A stretch of 10,837 bases of DNA, taken from contig JAFGWS010000187.1 in the NCBI GenBank assembly GCA_016937035.1, forward strand, positions 1 to 10,837. Reading direction: 5' to 3'. Below, in pieces: positions 1 to 6,189 of the stretch. The stretch is from Pontiellaceae bacterium. Lineage in GTDB: Bacteria > Verrucomicrobiota > Kiritimatiellia > Kiritimatiellales > Pontiellaceae. The notes beneath the pieces are model-generated. The model did no database searches, had not been told where the DNA came from, and saw nothing but the letters and a program-made list of their open reading frames with translations. Within the stretch, counting starts at the first letter, position 1. Every line of letters begins with the position of its first letter. Made by a program: the position numbers and the translations under genes.

Positions 1-42
1 GCGGCGCAGGGGCTTCTTGCGCATTGCTCTTCTAATTCTCAT
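1..42 (-). CDS. Possible start of a further gene in the ybeY operon (partial)
   Basis: An ATG on the minus strand at 42 is preceded by GAAGAGG with a 6-nt spacer, a reasonable ribosome site. The frame stays open to the window edge and encodes a very basic start, MRIRRAMRKKPLRR. It lies 112 nt downstream of the ybeY stop in the same direction, so it could be the next gene of that operon. Only 14 codons are visible, too few for a family call. The plus strand is also open here in frame 1 up to 261, but that reading runs across the end of ybeY and has no visible start. I regard the minus-strand start as the better reading, with low certainty. Confidence 0.28.
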   Translation of the reverse strand, partial: MRIRRAMRKKPLRR

Positions 43-154
43 GACAAACCTCTTCGAGTCTATTTAGTTGCAAAATCAGGCGCAGAACCTACACGTGCCC
101 CCGAAGTCGTGCAACCCTTATCTTTGGTAAAAATTTCGGAGACCGGTACACCAA

Positions 155-616
155 TCAGGCAAACAGGGCTTGGGTTAAAGCGCCCGCTTCGCGAAGCCAT
201 TCAGTTTCTGTGGCGTGCATCCGGCTCCTTTTTTCCTCGGTGTCGTCTTCCGCCCCGCTGAGATGATCGAAGCCGTGGGCGATGTAGAGCGCAAGCTCAT
301 CGTCGGTTCCATTGTGGTCGGGACCAACCTGAACCGCGCGGTCAACATTAATGATCAGGTCGCCGCTCCACGCTTCTTCCTCTCCGGGAATGGGATCGTA
401 GCGGAAGCTGATCACGTCGGTCGGGCGCTCCTTGCCGAAATATTCACGGTTAATCTGTGTAATGCCGACATCATCCACGAGCACGATACAAACTTCGCTC
501 CAGCGATTCTGAGCCGTTGCGGATTCCAGTTTGTCTCCGAGAAAATCCGCGAGTTTATACAGGTTTTTTAGTTGAATCGGATGGTTTTTCTGTTGATTTT
601 GAATGCTTGTTTTCAT
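155..616 (-). CDS. ybeY: YbeY, endoribonuclease for rRNA maturation (variant active site)
   Basis: This is a 153-residue YbeY/UPF0054 metalloprotein, close to the usual 150-160 residues. YbeY is a cytoplasmic zinc-dependent RNase involved in 16S rRNA 3'-end processing and ribosome quality control. The N-terminal half carries the family strand-helix block INREYFGKERPTDVISF (residues 55-71). The metal site is HGFDHLSGAEDD (114-125): His114 and His118 fit the first two zinc ligands, but the third position is Asp124, where E. coli YbeY has His. The Arg of the family YRGK motif is Phe60 here. From memory, both changes also occur in Bacteroidota-type YbeY, so I read a lineage variant and not a dead enzyme. 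The ATG at 616 lies inside pgpH (62-nt overlap) with only a weak purine-rich site upstream, so expression probably depends on translation of pgpH. No later in-frame ATG would keep the domain intact. Confidence 0.93.
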   Translation of the reverse strand: MKTSIQNQQKNHPIQLKNLYKLADFLGDKLESATAQNRWSEVCIVLVDDVGITQINREYFGKERPTDVISFRYDPIPGEEEAWSGDLIINVDRAVQVGPDHNGTDDELALYIAHGFDHLSGAEDDTEEKRSRMHATETEWLREAGALTQALFA

Positions 617-2834
617 TGTCTTTCGGGTAGGGAATGCGCCCGTGGAGCATGTTGGTGAGCGAAAAGACGAAGGACTGCTTTATGGCGGTTATTTCGGCCA
701 TGGTGAGGTCGGAGTGGTCCAACTGTCCATCCCGCATTTTTGTGGCAAAAATTTCATCCAGCAGGTTGGTGATTTTCTGCGGGGTCGGTTTCTCGATGGA
801 GCGTGAGGCGGCCTCGGAGGCGTCCGCCAGCGAAAGGATGGTCATTTCGGGTGTGACGGCCGGAGCTCCGCCGTAACGGAAGTCGCTTTCGTTGATCAGA
901 TCGGCCATGTTTGAGGACGAGGAATCGTTTTCAGCCTGTTTTTTCGCCTTATAATAAAAGTAAGAAATGAGTCCGTTTCCATGATGCTGTTCAATGGCAT
1001 CGAGGATAGGCTGAGGAAGCTTGTTGCGTTTGGCGAGCGCAAGCCCTTCTTTAACATGCGAGGAGATCACGAGTGCACTCATGTGCGGAGAGAGCTCATC
1101 GTGCGGATTTTCTTTTTGCTGAATGTTTTCGGTGAAAAATTCCGGTTTAGCCATCTTCCCGATGTCGTGATAGTAGGCGCAGACGCGGGCCAGCAGCGCG
1201 TTGGCTCCAATGGCCTCCGCGGCGTTTTGGGCCAGTGTGGCAACCATGAGCGAGTGATGATAGGTTCCGGGAGCCTGCATGGCCATCTTCTGAAGCAGCG
1301 GAACCCCCATGTCGGAGAGCTCCAGTAAGGTGATATCCGTGGTGATTTTGAAGAGTTTTTCAAACAGCGGAATGAGAAGCAGTGTTAACACGGAGGAGAG
1401 GGCTACGGCGGAAACAGCGGCGGAAAGCTGCCGACCCACCACGGAGATATGTTGATTCTCCAGTAAGGCCGCAAGAAGGACGTAGAGCACTTTGGCCGTG
1501 CAGATCCAAAGCCCGGCACGGAACAGGCTGGCACGGCGGTGGATCTTGCGCGTAGCGGTGGCAGCGGTAACCGTGATGGCCATACCGAGCGCGAACGCAG
1601 AAAAGGAATGTTCCAGCAGAATGGCAATGCAAAAACTGGTCCAGAATCCCAAACAGATCGCGGCGCTTCCGCCCAGCAGAATAGCGCAAAGCATAATGGC
1701 CAGCGCCTCGGGAATCATGTACATGATGGTCGACGGAGGTAACAGTGAACGACTGACCGAAAGATAGGTGATCAGGCGGCTCACTCCAATAGTGAATGCG
1801 GAAAGGAGGATAAAGAGCAGTAGCTTGTCGATATTCCGGATGATTGCCGGGTTAACAATATGCAGCATCGCAGTGGTGCAGGAGAGTGCGACGAGCAGCA
1901 AGAGTGCGTTGCCGATCAGTTCGAGGGTTTGTTCTGAGCCCTCTTGTTGTTGTTCAAGAACCTGTGCATGCGTTTTCAGCAGCAGTTCGGTTTGCGCTGT
2001 AACCTGTTCGCCGGCGCGGATCAATACTTCTCCTTTCGGGTGAAACTCCATGACGGGTGCGACTTTTTCTGCAACCTGGAGCTTCTTTTCATCGGTCGCC
2101 TTGGCGTTGTACGTGAGGTTTTTCTGTATGAGCGAGTTTAACAGCGTTTCAAGCAGGGCCCTCGGGGCACCGCCCCTGTAAGGAGCAAGAATGCTTGCGA
2201 TAGCGGTGTCGCGTGAATGAAGGTCGTCGATCGCAACCGTCCGGGAAGAGCCGATTGAAAGCGATTTGCCGGAGAGACCATTTCGATTTTCGTCAGATAA
2301 TATACCGTCTCTCATCACTTCGGGAATGCTGGTGAGCAGCTGTTCCTTTACAGATGCGATGACGTTAGAAGGGAAAGTATCGATAAATTCCTCTGCCCGA
2401 ATGGTGATTTCAGAGCCCTGAAGCAGTGCATCCATTATGTTGAGCTTTGCGGTTTGTTCATCCGGTGTGGCGGCAGCATATTGTTCCAGCTGAGTGAATA
2501 TACTCTGAACTTTTTCGACCGCTTTTTGTTCTGGTTGCGGGTCCAGTGTGAATACAGGCGGGACCGACTTTTGTTTTTCTTCTTTTGCCAGTGCAGTTTC
2601 GCTGAGGTTTTCGCACTGAAATGCAACCTTTGAAACAATGGTCGCGCTCGCGCGTTCGTCAAGCTTTTCGGGGATGGTTGGTACGGTGCCTTTACCGAAA
2701 AAGATCCATGTGGTCAGCAGCCAGAGGACGAGGCCCATTCCGAGACTCTTGTAGGGAATTACACGGGCTTTCTTCGTGGAGGCTTTGCGTTCCGCGATGC
2801 CCTTGTATCGTTTTTTTGTAATGCTCTTTTTCAT
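555..2834 (-). CDS. pgpH: 7TM-HD membrane phosphohydrolase, PgpH family (cyclic-di-AMP phosphodiesterase)
   Basis: A 759-residue 7TMR-HDED/7TM-HD protein. Characterised family members (Listeria PgpH) hydrolyse cyclic-di-AMP. Order: basic N-terminus, one TM segment (about 31-47), an extracytoplasmic domain (about 50-300), a bundle of about seven TM helices (about 305-495) and a cytoplasmic HD domain (about 505-735). The HD site is complete: His526/His527 in TYHHSL, His556-Asp557 in YYHDIGK, His593 in SSHVKEG, His617-His618 in EQHHGN and Asp671 in LADASE. The tail (about 737-759) is polar and Lys/Ser/Thr-rich. The ATG at 2834 was chosen because GAGGA sits just upstream and it begins 7 nt after the phoH stop, whose TGA merges with that ribosome site. 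A longer frame back to 3011 would overlap phoH and add sequence unlike the family. The 3' end overlaps ybeY by 62 nt. Substrate specificity is inferred from the family. Confidence 0.93.
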   Translation of the reverse strand: MKKSITKKRYKGIAERKASTKKARVIPYKSLGMGLVLWLLTTWIFFGKGTVPTIPEKLDERASATIVSKVAFQCENLSETALAKEEKQKSVPPVFTLDPQPEQKAVEKVQSIFTQLEQYAAATPDEQTAKLNIMDALLQGSEITIRAEEFIDTFPSNVIASVKEQLLTSIPEVMRDGILSDENRNGLSGKSLSIGSSRTVAIDDLHSRDTAIASILAPYRGGAPRALLETLLNSLIQKNLTYNAKATDEKKLQVAEKVAPVMEFHPKGEVLIRAGEQVTAQTELLLKTHAQVLEQQQEGSEQTLELIGNALLLLVALSCTTAMLHIVNPAIIRNIDKLLLFILLSAFTIGVSRLITYLSVSRSLLPPSTIMYMIPEALAIMLCAILLGGSAAICLGFWTSFCIAILLEHSFSAFALGMAITVTAATATRKIHRRASLFRAGLWICTAKVLYVLLAALLENQHISVVGRQLSAAVSAVALSSVLTLLLIPLFEKLFKITTDITLLELSDMGVPLLQKMAMQAPGTYHHSLMVATLAQNAAEAIGANALLARVCAYYHDIGKMAKPEFFTENIQQKENPHDELSPHMSALVISSHVKEGLALAKRNKLPQPILDAIEQHHGNGLISYFYYKAKKQAENDSSSSNMADLINESDFRYGGAPAVTPEMTILSLADASEAASRSIEKPTPQKITNLLDEIFATKMRDGQLDHSDLTMAEITAIKQSFVFSLTNMLHGRIPYPKDNENKHSKSTEKPSDSTKKPV

Positions 2835-2841
2835 GGAATCC

Positions 2842-3801
2842 TCAGGGGGTTGTTGAGGCTCGTTTTTCCCGATAGGCTTCAATGACTTTCTGTACCAAAG
2901 GATGGCGAACCACATCGCGTTCGCTGAGTTCGACGATCTCCAGACCATCAATGTTGCCGAGAATGGAGCGGGCCTCGCTAAGGCCCGAGACGCTGCGGCT
3001 GGGCAGGTCAATCTGCGTCAGGTCGCCGGTGATCGCACATCGCGAATCAAAGCCCAGTCGCGTCAGAAACATCAGCATCTGCTGCGGAATCGTATTCTGC
3101 GCTTCGTCGAGAATGATAAATGCATGGTTCAGTGTGCGGCCGCGCATATACGCCAGCGGTGCCACCTCAATAATCCCGCGCTCAATAAAGCTCTCAATCG
3201 TTTCCGCCGGAAGCATATCGTAAAGCGCATCGTATAACGGCCGCAAATAAGGGGCCACCTTCTGATGAAGATCGCCGGGAAGAAAACCCAGATTTTCGCC
3301 CGCCTCAATCGCCGGGCGTGTAAGAATGATCCGGCTGATCTCCTCCTTCAGCAACGCCGAGACCGCCATCGCCATCGCCAAATACGTTTTACCGGTGCCC
3401 GCCGGGCCGATGCCGAAGGTCACGGAGTTTTTCTGCATGGCATCCAGATAAATCTGCTGACCGAGCGTCTTGGGAAAAATCGACGGCTTGCGCTGGCCGA
3501 CATCAATACGGATGCTCGCCAGCTTTTCAAAAACCTTTTTTTCGCCGCGGGTCAGCGCGTCGTACGCATAAGCAACCGCCCGGTGATCCAGCTGCGTATG
3601 ATTGCGCGCCGTGCGCAGATCCTCAATAAAATCGGCCACAGTTTCCACCGACTCCTCCGGACCCTCCAGACGTACAATCAGATCGCGAATGATCAGCTTG
3701 AGCTGAAAATCACTTTCAATCCGCTCGGTCATGCGGTCCAGCGGCGTACCGACCTCGCGCGCCTCACTGGCATTTTCAAAATGTATTGTTTTTTCGTTCA
3801 T
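2842..3801 (-). CDS. ybeZ: PhoH-family ATPase (YbeZ-like)
   Basis: A 319-residue cytoplasmic PhoH/YbeZ P-loop ATPase, normal length for the family. A small N-terminal KH-like RNA-binding region (about 28-66) precedes the ATPase domain. Walker A is GPAGTGKT (132-139), Walker B is FIILDEAQN (228-236), and a sensor-like GDLTQIDL lies at 259-266. The family block [18 protein letters not shown] (161-178) is intact. PhoH proteins are often encoded beside ybeY and are linked to RNA metabolism and ribosome maturation; here the PgpH gene lies between the two. I chose the ATG at 3801 because [10 protein letters not shown] is a natural start and gives the usual length. It has no clear Shine-Dalgarno site. 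A TTG at 3864, with AAGG 6 nt upstream, would add 21 residues unlike the family, but cannot be excluded. Confidence 0.93.
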   Translation of the reverse strand: MNEKTIHFENASEAREVGTPLDRMTERIESDFQLKLIIRDLIVRLEGPEESVETVADFIEDLRTARNHTQLDHRAVAYAYDALTRGEKKVFEKLASIRIDVGQRKPSIFPKTLGQQIYLDAMQKNSVTFGIGPAGTGKTYLAMAMAVSALLKEEISRIILTRPAIEAGENLGFLPGDLHQKVAPYLRPLYDALYDMLPAETIESFIERGIIEVAPLAYMRGRTLNHAFIILDEAQNTIPQQMLMFLTRLGFDSRCAITGDLTQIDLPSRSVSGLSEARSILGNIDGLEIVELSERDVVRHPLVQKVIEAYREKRASTTP

Positions 3802-3890
3802 CGAGTTAAGGGCCGAACGCGGCCGAGTCAGCGGACGGAAAACCCAACCGTTGCGCTGACGCAATTTAAACCTTATCGCATATCCGGGGC

Positions 3891-3919
3891 AGTTAATGGG
3901 ATTTTGCCGGGGGCGTCAA
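3891..3919 (-). promoter_or_regulatory. Candidate sigma-70 promoter of the phoH-pgpH-ybeY operon
   Basis: On the minus strand, TTGACG (3914-3919, five of six bases of the -35 consensus) is followed after 17 nt by TTAACT (3891-3896, a weak -10). It sits about 90 bp upstream of the phoH ATG in the only gap before the operon. The good -35 and exact spacing support it; the poor -10 keeps confidence low. Confidence 0.35.
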
Positions 3920-4106
3920 CTGGTATTGCGCTTTCTGTTTTTTTTGCTGAAATCGCTTTCTTCGTCCTCGTCGCGTAAAAACAGCGAACCGAGTAGATTG
4001 ATCGCGAAACACTCGAAATTACGCGAAAGAGTTCTTCCGGTTGCGAAAATCCTAAGCCCTAATTCCGAAACCCGAAACAATCCACAAAAACGCAAATTCG
4101 AATTTT

Positions 4107-4127
4107 CCCTGATCAATGAGATCAGGG
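4107..4127. repeat. Perfect 8-bp inverted repeat (operator or hairpin)
   Basis: CCCTGATC (4107-4114) and GATCAGGG (4120-4127) form a perfect dyad around AATGA. There is no T-run after it on either strand, so it is not a classic terminator. It lies between the phoH promoter and the sigma-54 unit, so a protein-binding site is possible. Confidence 0.45.
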
Positions 4128-4324
4128 AGTGAGTATGGGTTTCCCAAACCCCGAGCGGTCAAAATTTAGCCGTTCGTTTCCACGCTGATCATCCTCTACC
4201 CACCGCTTTTTATGCTATTTTTTTCGATTACGGGACTGGCACTTTTGACTTCGTGCTCAAATATCGATACACATAGACCGACGCAGCCTTGAAATGAGGC
4301 GGCGGCTCTATTTGAGGAAAAATA

Positions 4325-4372
4325 GTGCGCAGTCAGTGCGCATAATTTCGGTAGTGCGCAAAATGTGCGCAC
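4325..4372 (+). promoter_or_regulatory. Twin upstream activator sites, GTGCGCA-N5-TGCGCAC
   Basis: The word GTGCGCA occurs four times (4325, 4336, 4354, 4365). The copies form two dyads of identical geometry. The proximal one (4354-4372) is GTGCGCA, AAATG, TGCGCAC and is perfect over 7+7. The distal one (4325-4343) is GTGCGCA, GTCAG, TGCGCAT with a single outer mismatch. Their centres are 29 bp apart and lie about 80 and 109 bp upstream of the start predicted for the sigma-54 promoter at 4417-4432. That is where NtrC-type activators normally bind. The obvious candidate ligand is the response regulator encoded at 6186-7505 (inference). Confidence 0.75.
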
Positions 4373-4416
4373 GTCGGTAAATTCACAAATACCTTGAAAC
4401 AAGCATCTTAATGTAA

Positions 4417-4432
4417 TGGCACGCTTGCTGCA
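4417..4432 (+). promoter_or_regulatory. Sigma-54 (RpoN) -24/-12 promoter
   Basis: TGGCACG-CTTG-CTGCA matches the sigma-54 consensus TGGCACG-N4-TTGCA at every defined base except one (C for the first T of the -12 block). The diagnostic GG (4418-4419) and GC (4430-4431) are exactly 10 nt apart. Transcription should start near 4443, giving a leader of about 68 nt before the ATG at 4511. The paired dyads upstream and an NtrC-family gene downstream fit the call. Confidence 0.8.
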
Positions 4433-4447
4433 ATATAGAGATCAGTT

Positions 4448-4483
4448 CTTGAATGGTTCAAGGCGCGGGATGGGATGAACCCA
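4448..4483 (+). promoter_or_regulatory. Leader RNA with two alternative small hairpins
   Basis: CTTGAA/TTCAAG (4448-4453 and 4457-4462) forms a 6-bp hairpin with a 3-nt loop right after the predicted start. TGGG/CCCA (4471-4474 and 4480-4483) forms a second, weaker one. GGTTCA (4455-4460) can also pair with TGAACC (4476-4481), excluding both. The arms are short, so this may be chance or simple 5'-end protection of the mRNA. Confidence 0.35.
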
Positions 4484-4510
4484 CCTGAAACAGATACAAA
4501 GGAGATAGTT

Positions 4511-4780
4511 ATGAAGAACTACAAACTGATTACAATCATCGCAGCAATCGCATGTGGCGCCATTATGGCAGAAGCAAAAGGCGGCAACGGAAACGGAAAT
4601 GGCGGTGGCGGACAGGGTAAAGGAAAAGGAACGTGCACACAGGAACAGAAACAAGATGGCAGCTGTGGCAACGGAACCTACACACACGATCAGCAAAAAC
4701 AGCAAAAGCGCGACGGCAGTTGCGGAACCTGCGATGGAACCTGCGACGGTACCCAGAAGGGAAAAGGCGCGGCGAAATAG
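4511..4780 (+). CDS. Small secreted Gly/Lys/Cys-rich repeat peptide, sigma-54 controlled
   Basis: I do not recognise a family for this 89-residue protein. It has a textbook export signal: MKNYK, a hydrophobic core (6-20) and a likely signal-peptidase cut after Ala22 (MAEA/KGG). Cys15 lies in the core and gives only a poor lipobox, so a lipoprotein is less likely. The mature part starts with a Gly/Asn/Lys run (24-40), then has DGSC (49-52 and 68-71), DGTC (75-78) and a closing DGT (79-81), with Cys42, Cys52, Cys71, Cys74 and Cys78, one His (59) and no aromatic residue except Tyr57. The C71-x2-C74-x3-C78 cluster suggests soft-metal binding or disulfides (inference). Start chosen because AAAGGAG lies 6 nt upstream; an in-frame ATG at 4475 has no ribosome site. 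A sigma-54 promoter precedes it, a terminator follows 4 nt after the stop, and a kinase/regulator pair comes next. Its placement resembles zraP, but the sequence does not. Confidence 0.82.
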   Translation: MKNYKLITIIAAIACGAIMAEAKGGNGNGNGGGGQGKGKGTCTQEQKQDGSCGNGTYTHDQQKQQKRDGSCGTCDGTCDGTQKGKGAAK

Positions 4781-4784
4781 TCTC

Positions 4785-4835
4785 GAATACGGCGAAACCG
4801 CAGTAGACACTGCGGTTTCGCCGTATTCATTTTTT
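4785..4835 (+). terminator. Rho-independent terminator after the peptide gene
   Basis: A perfect 20-bp stem (4785-4804 with 4809-4828) with the 4-nt loop AGAC is followed by CATTTTTT (4828-4835). It begins 4 nt after the peptide stop and ends 40 nt before the kinase ATG. It should give a short, stable, mostly monocistronic peptide mRNA, with the kinase/regulator pair expressed by leak-through or from a separate weak promoter. Confidence 0.93.
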
Positions 4836-4875
4836 GAGGCCTTTACAGAAGAGCGGATTTTATTATGATCAACCT

Positions 4876-6189
4876 ATGAAACGGAATGTGATCCCATTTA
4901 GTGTTAGCCTGATTCTCCTGCTGCTGTTGTTCAGCTGGGGAAAAGCAGAACTCGGGCGGATCCGGGAGACAACCCAGTATGAAATGAACCTGACGGCAGA
5001 GGCCATTTTTGGTGCGCTACAGGGCAGTCTCCAGTCGGAAATGCGCCAAGGAACCGTCTATCGAGAACGGATCGCCGAAATTCTTGAAACCATTGTCGAA
5101 ACGACCTCGCTCAACCATATCCGGATTCTTCAGGAGGGCAACGATATTGCCGATTTCGGAACGGTCAAGCCGCCCTTAACGGAAGGGGAGAATGGATGGC
5201 TGTTAGATCAAGAAACCTATTGGCTCTGGAAAACCATCCAACTGCAAAATCATGCTCCATCCGGTCAAGGGCGTGGCTGGGGTTGGCAGCGCAGTCAAAC
5301 GAACGATCTTACCGTCGTTGATATGACCGGGCACAATCAGCAGCTCCTCATCGGGCTTCAGACCGAAACATTTAAGGCCCGGATGGAGGAGAATCGCCAC
5401 CGCACCTTTCTGTTGTTGGCCACAGGAACTACCGCCATTATCGTGTTGGTTGCGGCGTGGGTTTTTATGCTCCGGAACCGTGATCTGACGCTTCAGTTAG
5501 ATCGCGAAAACCAACGGAACGAACATCTCTACGAGCTCCAATTGGCCGGCGCGGGACTGGCCCACGAAACAAAAAATCCGCTCGGGATTATTCGTGGATT
5601 GGCGCAACAGGTTTCAACCGACACCACGACGTCTGAAGCAATTCGCCGAAAGGCTGAAGATATTATGGAACAGGCCGATACCGCCACCGCTCGGCTGGGC
5701 GAATTTCTTGCCTTTTCAAAGATTCGCAAACCCAGCCCCACCGCCACCAGTCTGTTGGATGTCGCCGCCCGAATTTGCGAGCTGATGGAGGTTGATGCAC
5801 AAGAGGCGGGCGTGGTCATCCGCAACGAAATCCCCGCCGGGTTTATTCAGGCTGATTCGGGCATGCTTACTCAAGTGATTACCAACCTGCTCGGCAATGC
5901 CATTCAGGCCTGTCGGCCCGAAGACCACATCACGCTAAACGGCGTTTTTCAGGGGAACAGCGCACAATTTTCCATTACTGATACCGGACGAGGAATCGCG
6001 TCCGAGCTGTTACCTGATATTTTTAAACCATACGTTTCGGGGCGCTCCGAAGGGCACGGACTGGGACTGGCGATCGTTCGCCGCATCGTGGAAGATCACG
6101 GTTGGGAGATCCAAATTGAATCGGAGGAAAACCGTGGAACCAGAGTCTGCATTCGTCATATTCAGCAAGTCCAAGAGGAGTCTTCATGA
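4876..6189 (+). CDS. Membrane sensor histidine kinase (ZraS/NtrB-like)
   Basis: A 437-residue two-TM sensor kinase. TM1 is at about 5-21, an extracytoplasmic sensor domain at about 23-176, TM2 at about 178-199, then a short linker, HisKA with LAHETKNPLG (phosphoacceptor His230) and HATPase_c with the N box (Asn337, Asn341), G1 DTGRG (369-373), F box FKPYVSG (383-389) and G2 GHGLGLAI (393-400). All catalytic boxes are intact. The sensor domain is PAS-free in appearance, with a Trp-rich segment (GWLL, YWLW, GWGW; 107-137). Overall plan resembles E. coli ZraS, which senses zinc or envelope stress through such a domain; the signal here is unknown. Start: MKRNVIPF at 4876 directly precedes TM1. 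No Shine-Dalgarno site is visible, and an in-frame TTG at 4834 falls in the terminator T-run. The stop overlaps the regulator start (ATGA), so the pair is coupled. Confidence 0.92.
   Translation: MKRNVIPFSVSLILLLLLFSWGKAELGRIRETTQYEMNLTAEAIFGALQGSLQSEMRQGTVYRERIAEILETIVETTSLNHIRILQEGNDIADFGTVKPPLTEGENGWLLDQETYWLWKTIQLQNHAPSGQGRGWGWQRSQTNDLTVVDMTGHNQQLLIGLQTETFKARMEENRHRTFLLLATGTTAIIVLVAAWVFMLRNRDLTLQLDRENQRNEHLYELQLAGAGLAHETKNPLGIIRGLAQQVSTDTTTSEAIRRKAEDIMEQADTATARLGEFLAFSKIRKPSPTATSLLDVAARICELMEVDAQEAGVVIRNEIPAGFIQADSGMLTQVITNLLGNAIQACRPEDHITLNGVFQGNSAQFSITDTGRGIASELLPDIFKPYVSGRSEGHGLGLAIVRRIVEDHGWEIQIESEENRGTRVCIRHIQQVQEESS

Larger units (their letters stand above)
3865..4324. other. Intergenic spacer between divergent transcription units
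   Basis: I see no convincing gene here. The frames that are open have no ribosome site and no recognisable protein. It contains the candidate phoH promoter, an AT- and CGAAA-rich stretch (about 4000-4105) with repeated cgaaa/cgaat words that looks like degenerate intergenic repeat DNA, and a perfect 8-bp palindrome at 4107-4127. The GTGCGCA cluster of the next unit begins just after it. Confidence 0.6.

Noticed and set aside
43..154. Possible small structured RNA (tmRNA or SRP-like) on the minus strand
   Set aside because: I looked for the tmRNA 5' end, tag frame and CCA end and for the SRP tetraloop motif; none is present.
1..261. Plus-strand frame 1 open from the window edge
   Set aside because: It runs antisense through the ybeY C-terminus, no start is visible and no family is recognisable.
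3265..3978. Plus-strand 237-residue frame opposite phoH
   Set aside because: It is antisense to the conserved P-loop domain, with Arg/Gln/Ala-rich shadow composition and no ribosome site.
4237..4252. TGGCAC resembling a second sigma-54 -24 box
   Set aside because: Ten bases after GG comes TT instead of GC, so the -12 element is missing.
4400..4412. IHF-like site between the palindromes and the sigma-54 promoter
   Set aside because: AAACAAGCATCTTA misses the consensus by one base and one spacing position; the segment is AT-rich but no clear IHF site is present.
4442..4810. Minus-strand 122-residue frame that looks like a membrane protein
   Set aside because: It is the antisense of the Gly/Lys-rich peptide gene; hydrophobicity comes from complementing GGN/AAR codons, and the terminator lies inside it.
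4865..4879. Four-codon micro-ORF (MINL) overlapping the kinase start as ATGA
   Set aside because: No ribosome site precedes it and it is short enough to be chance.
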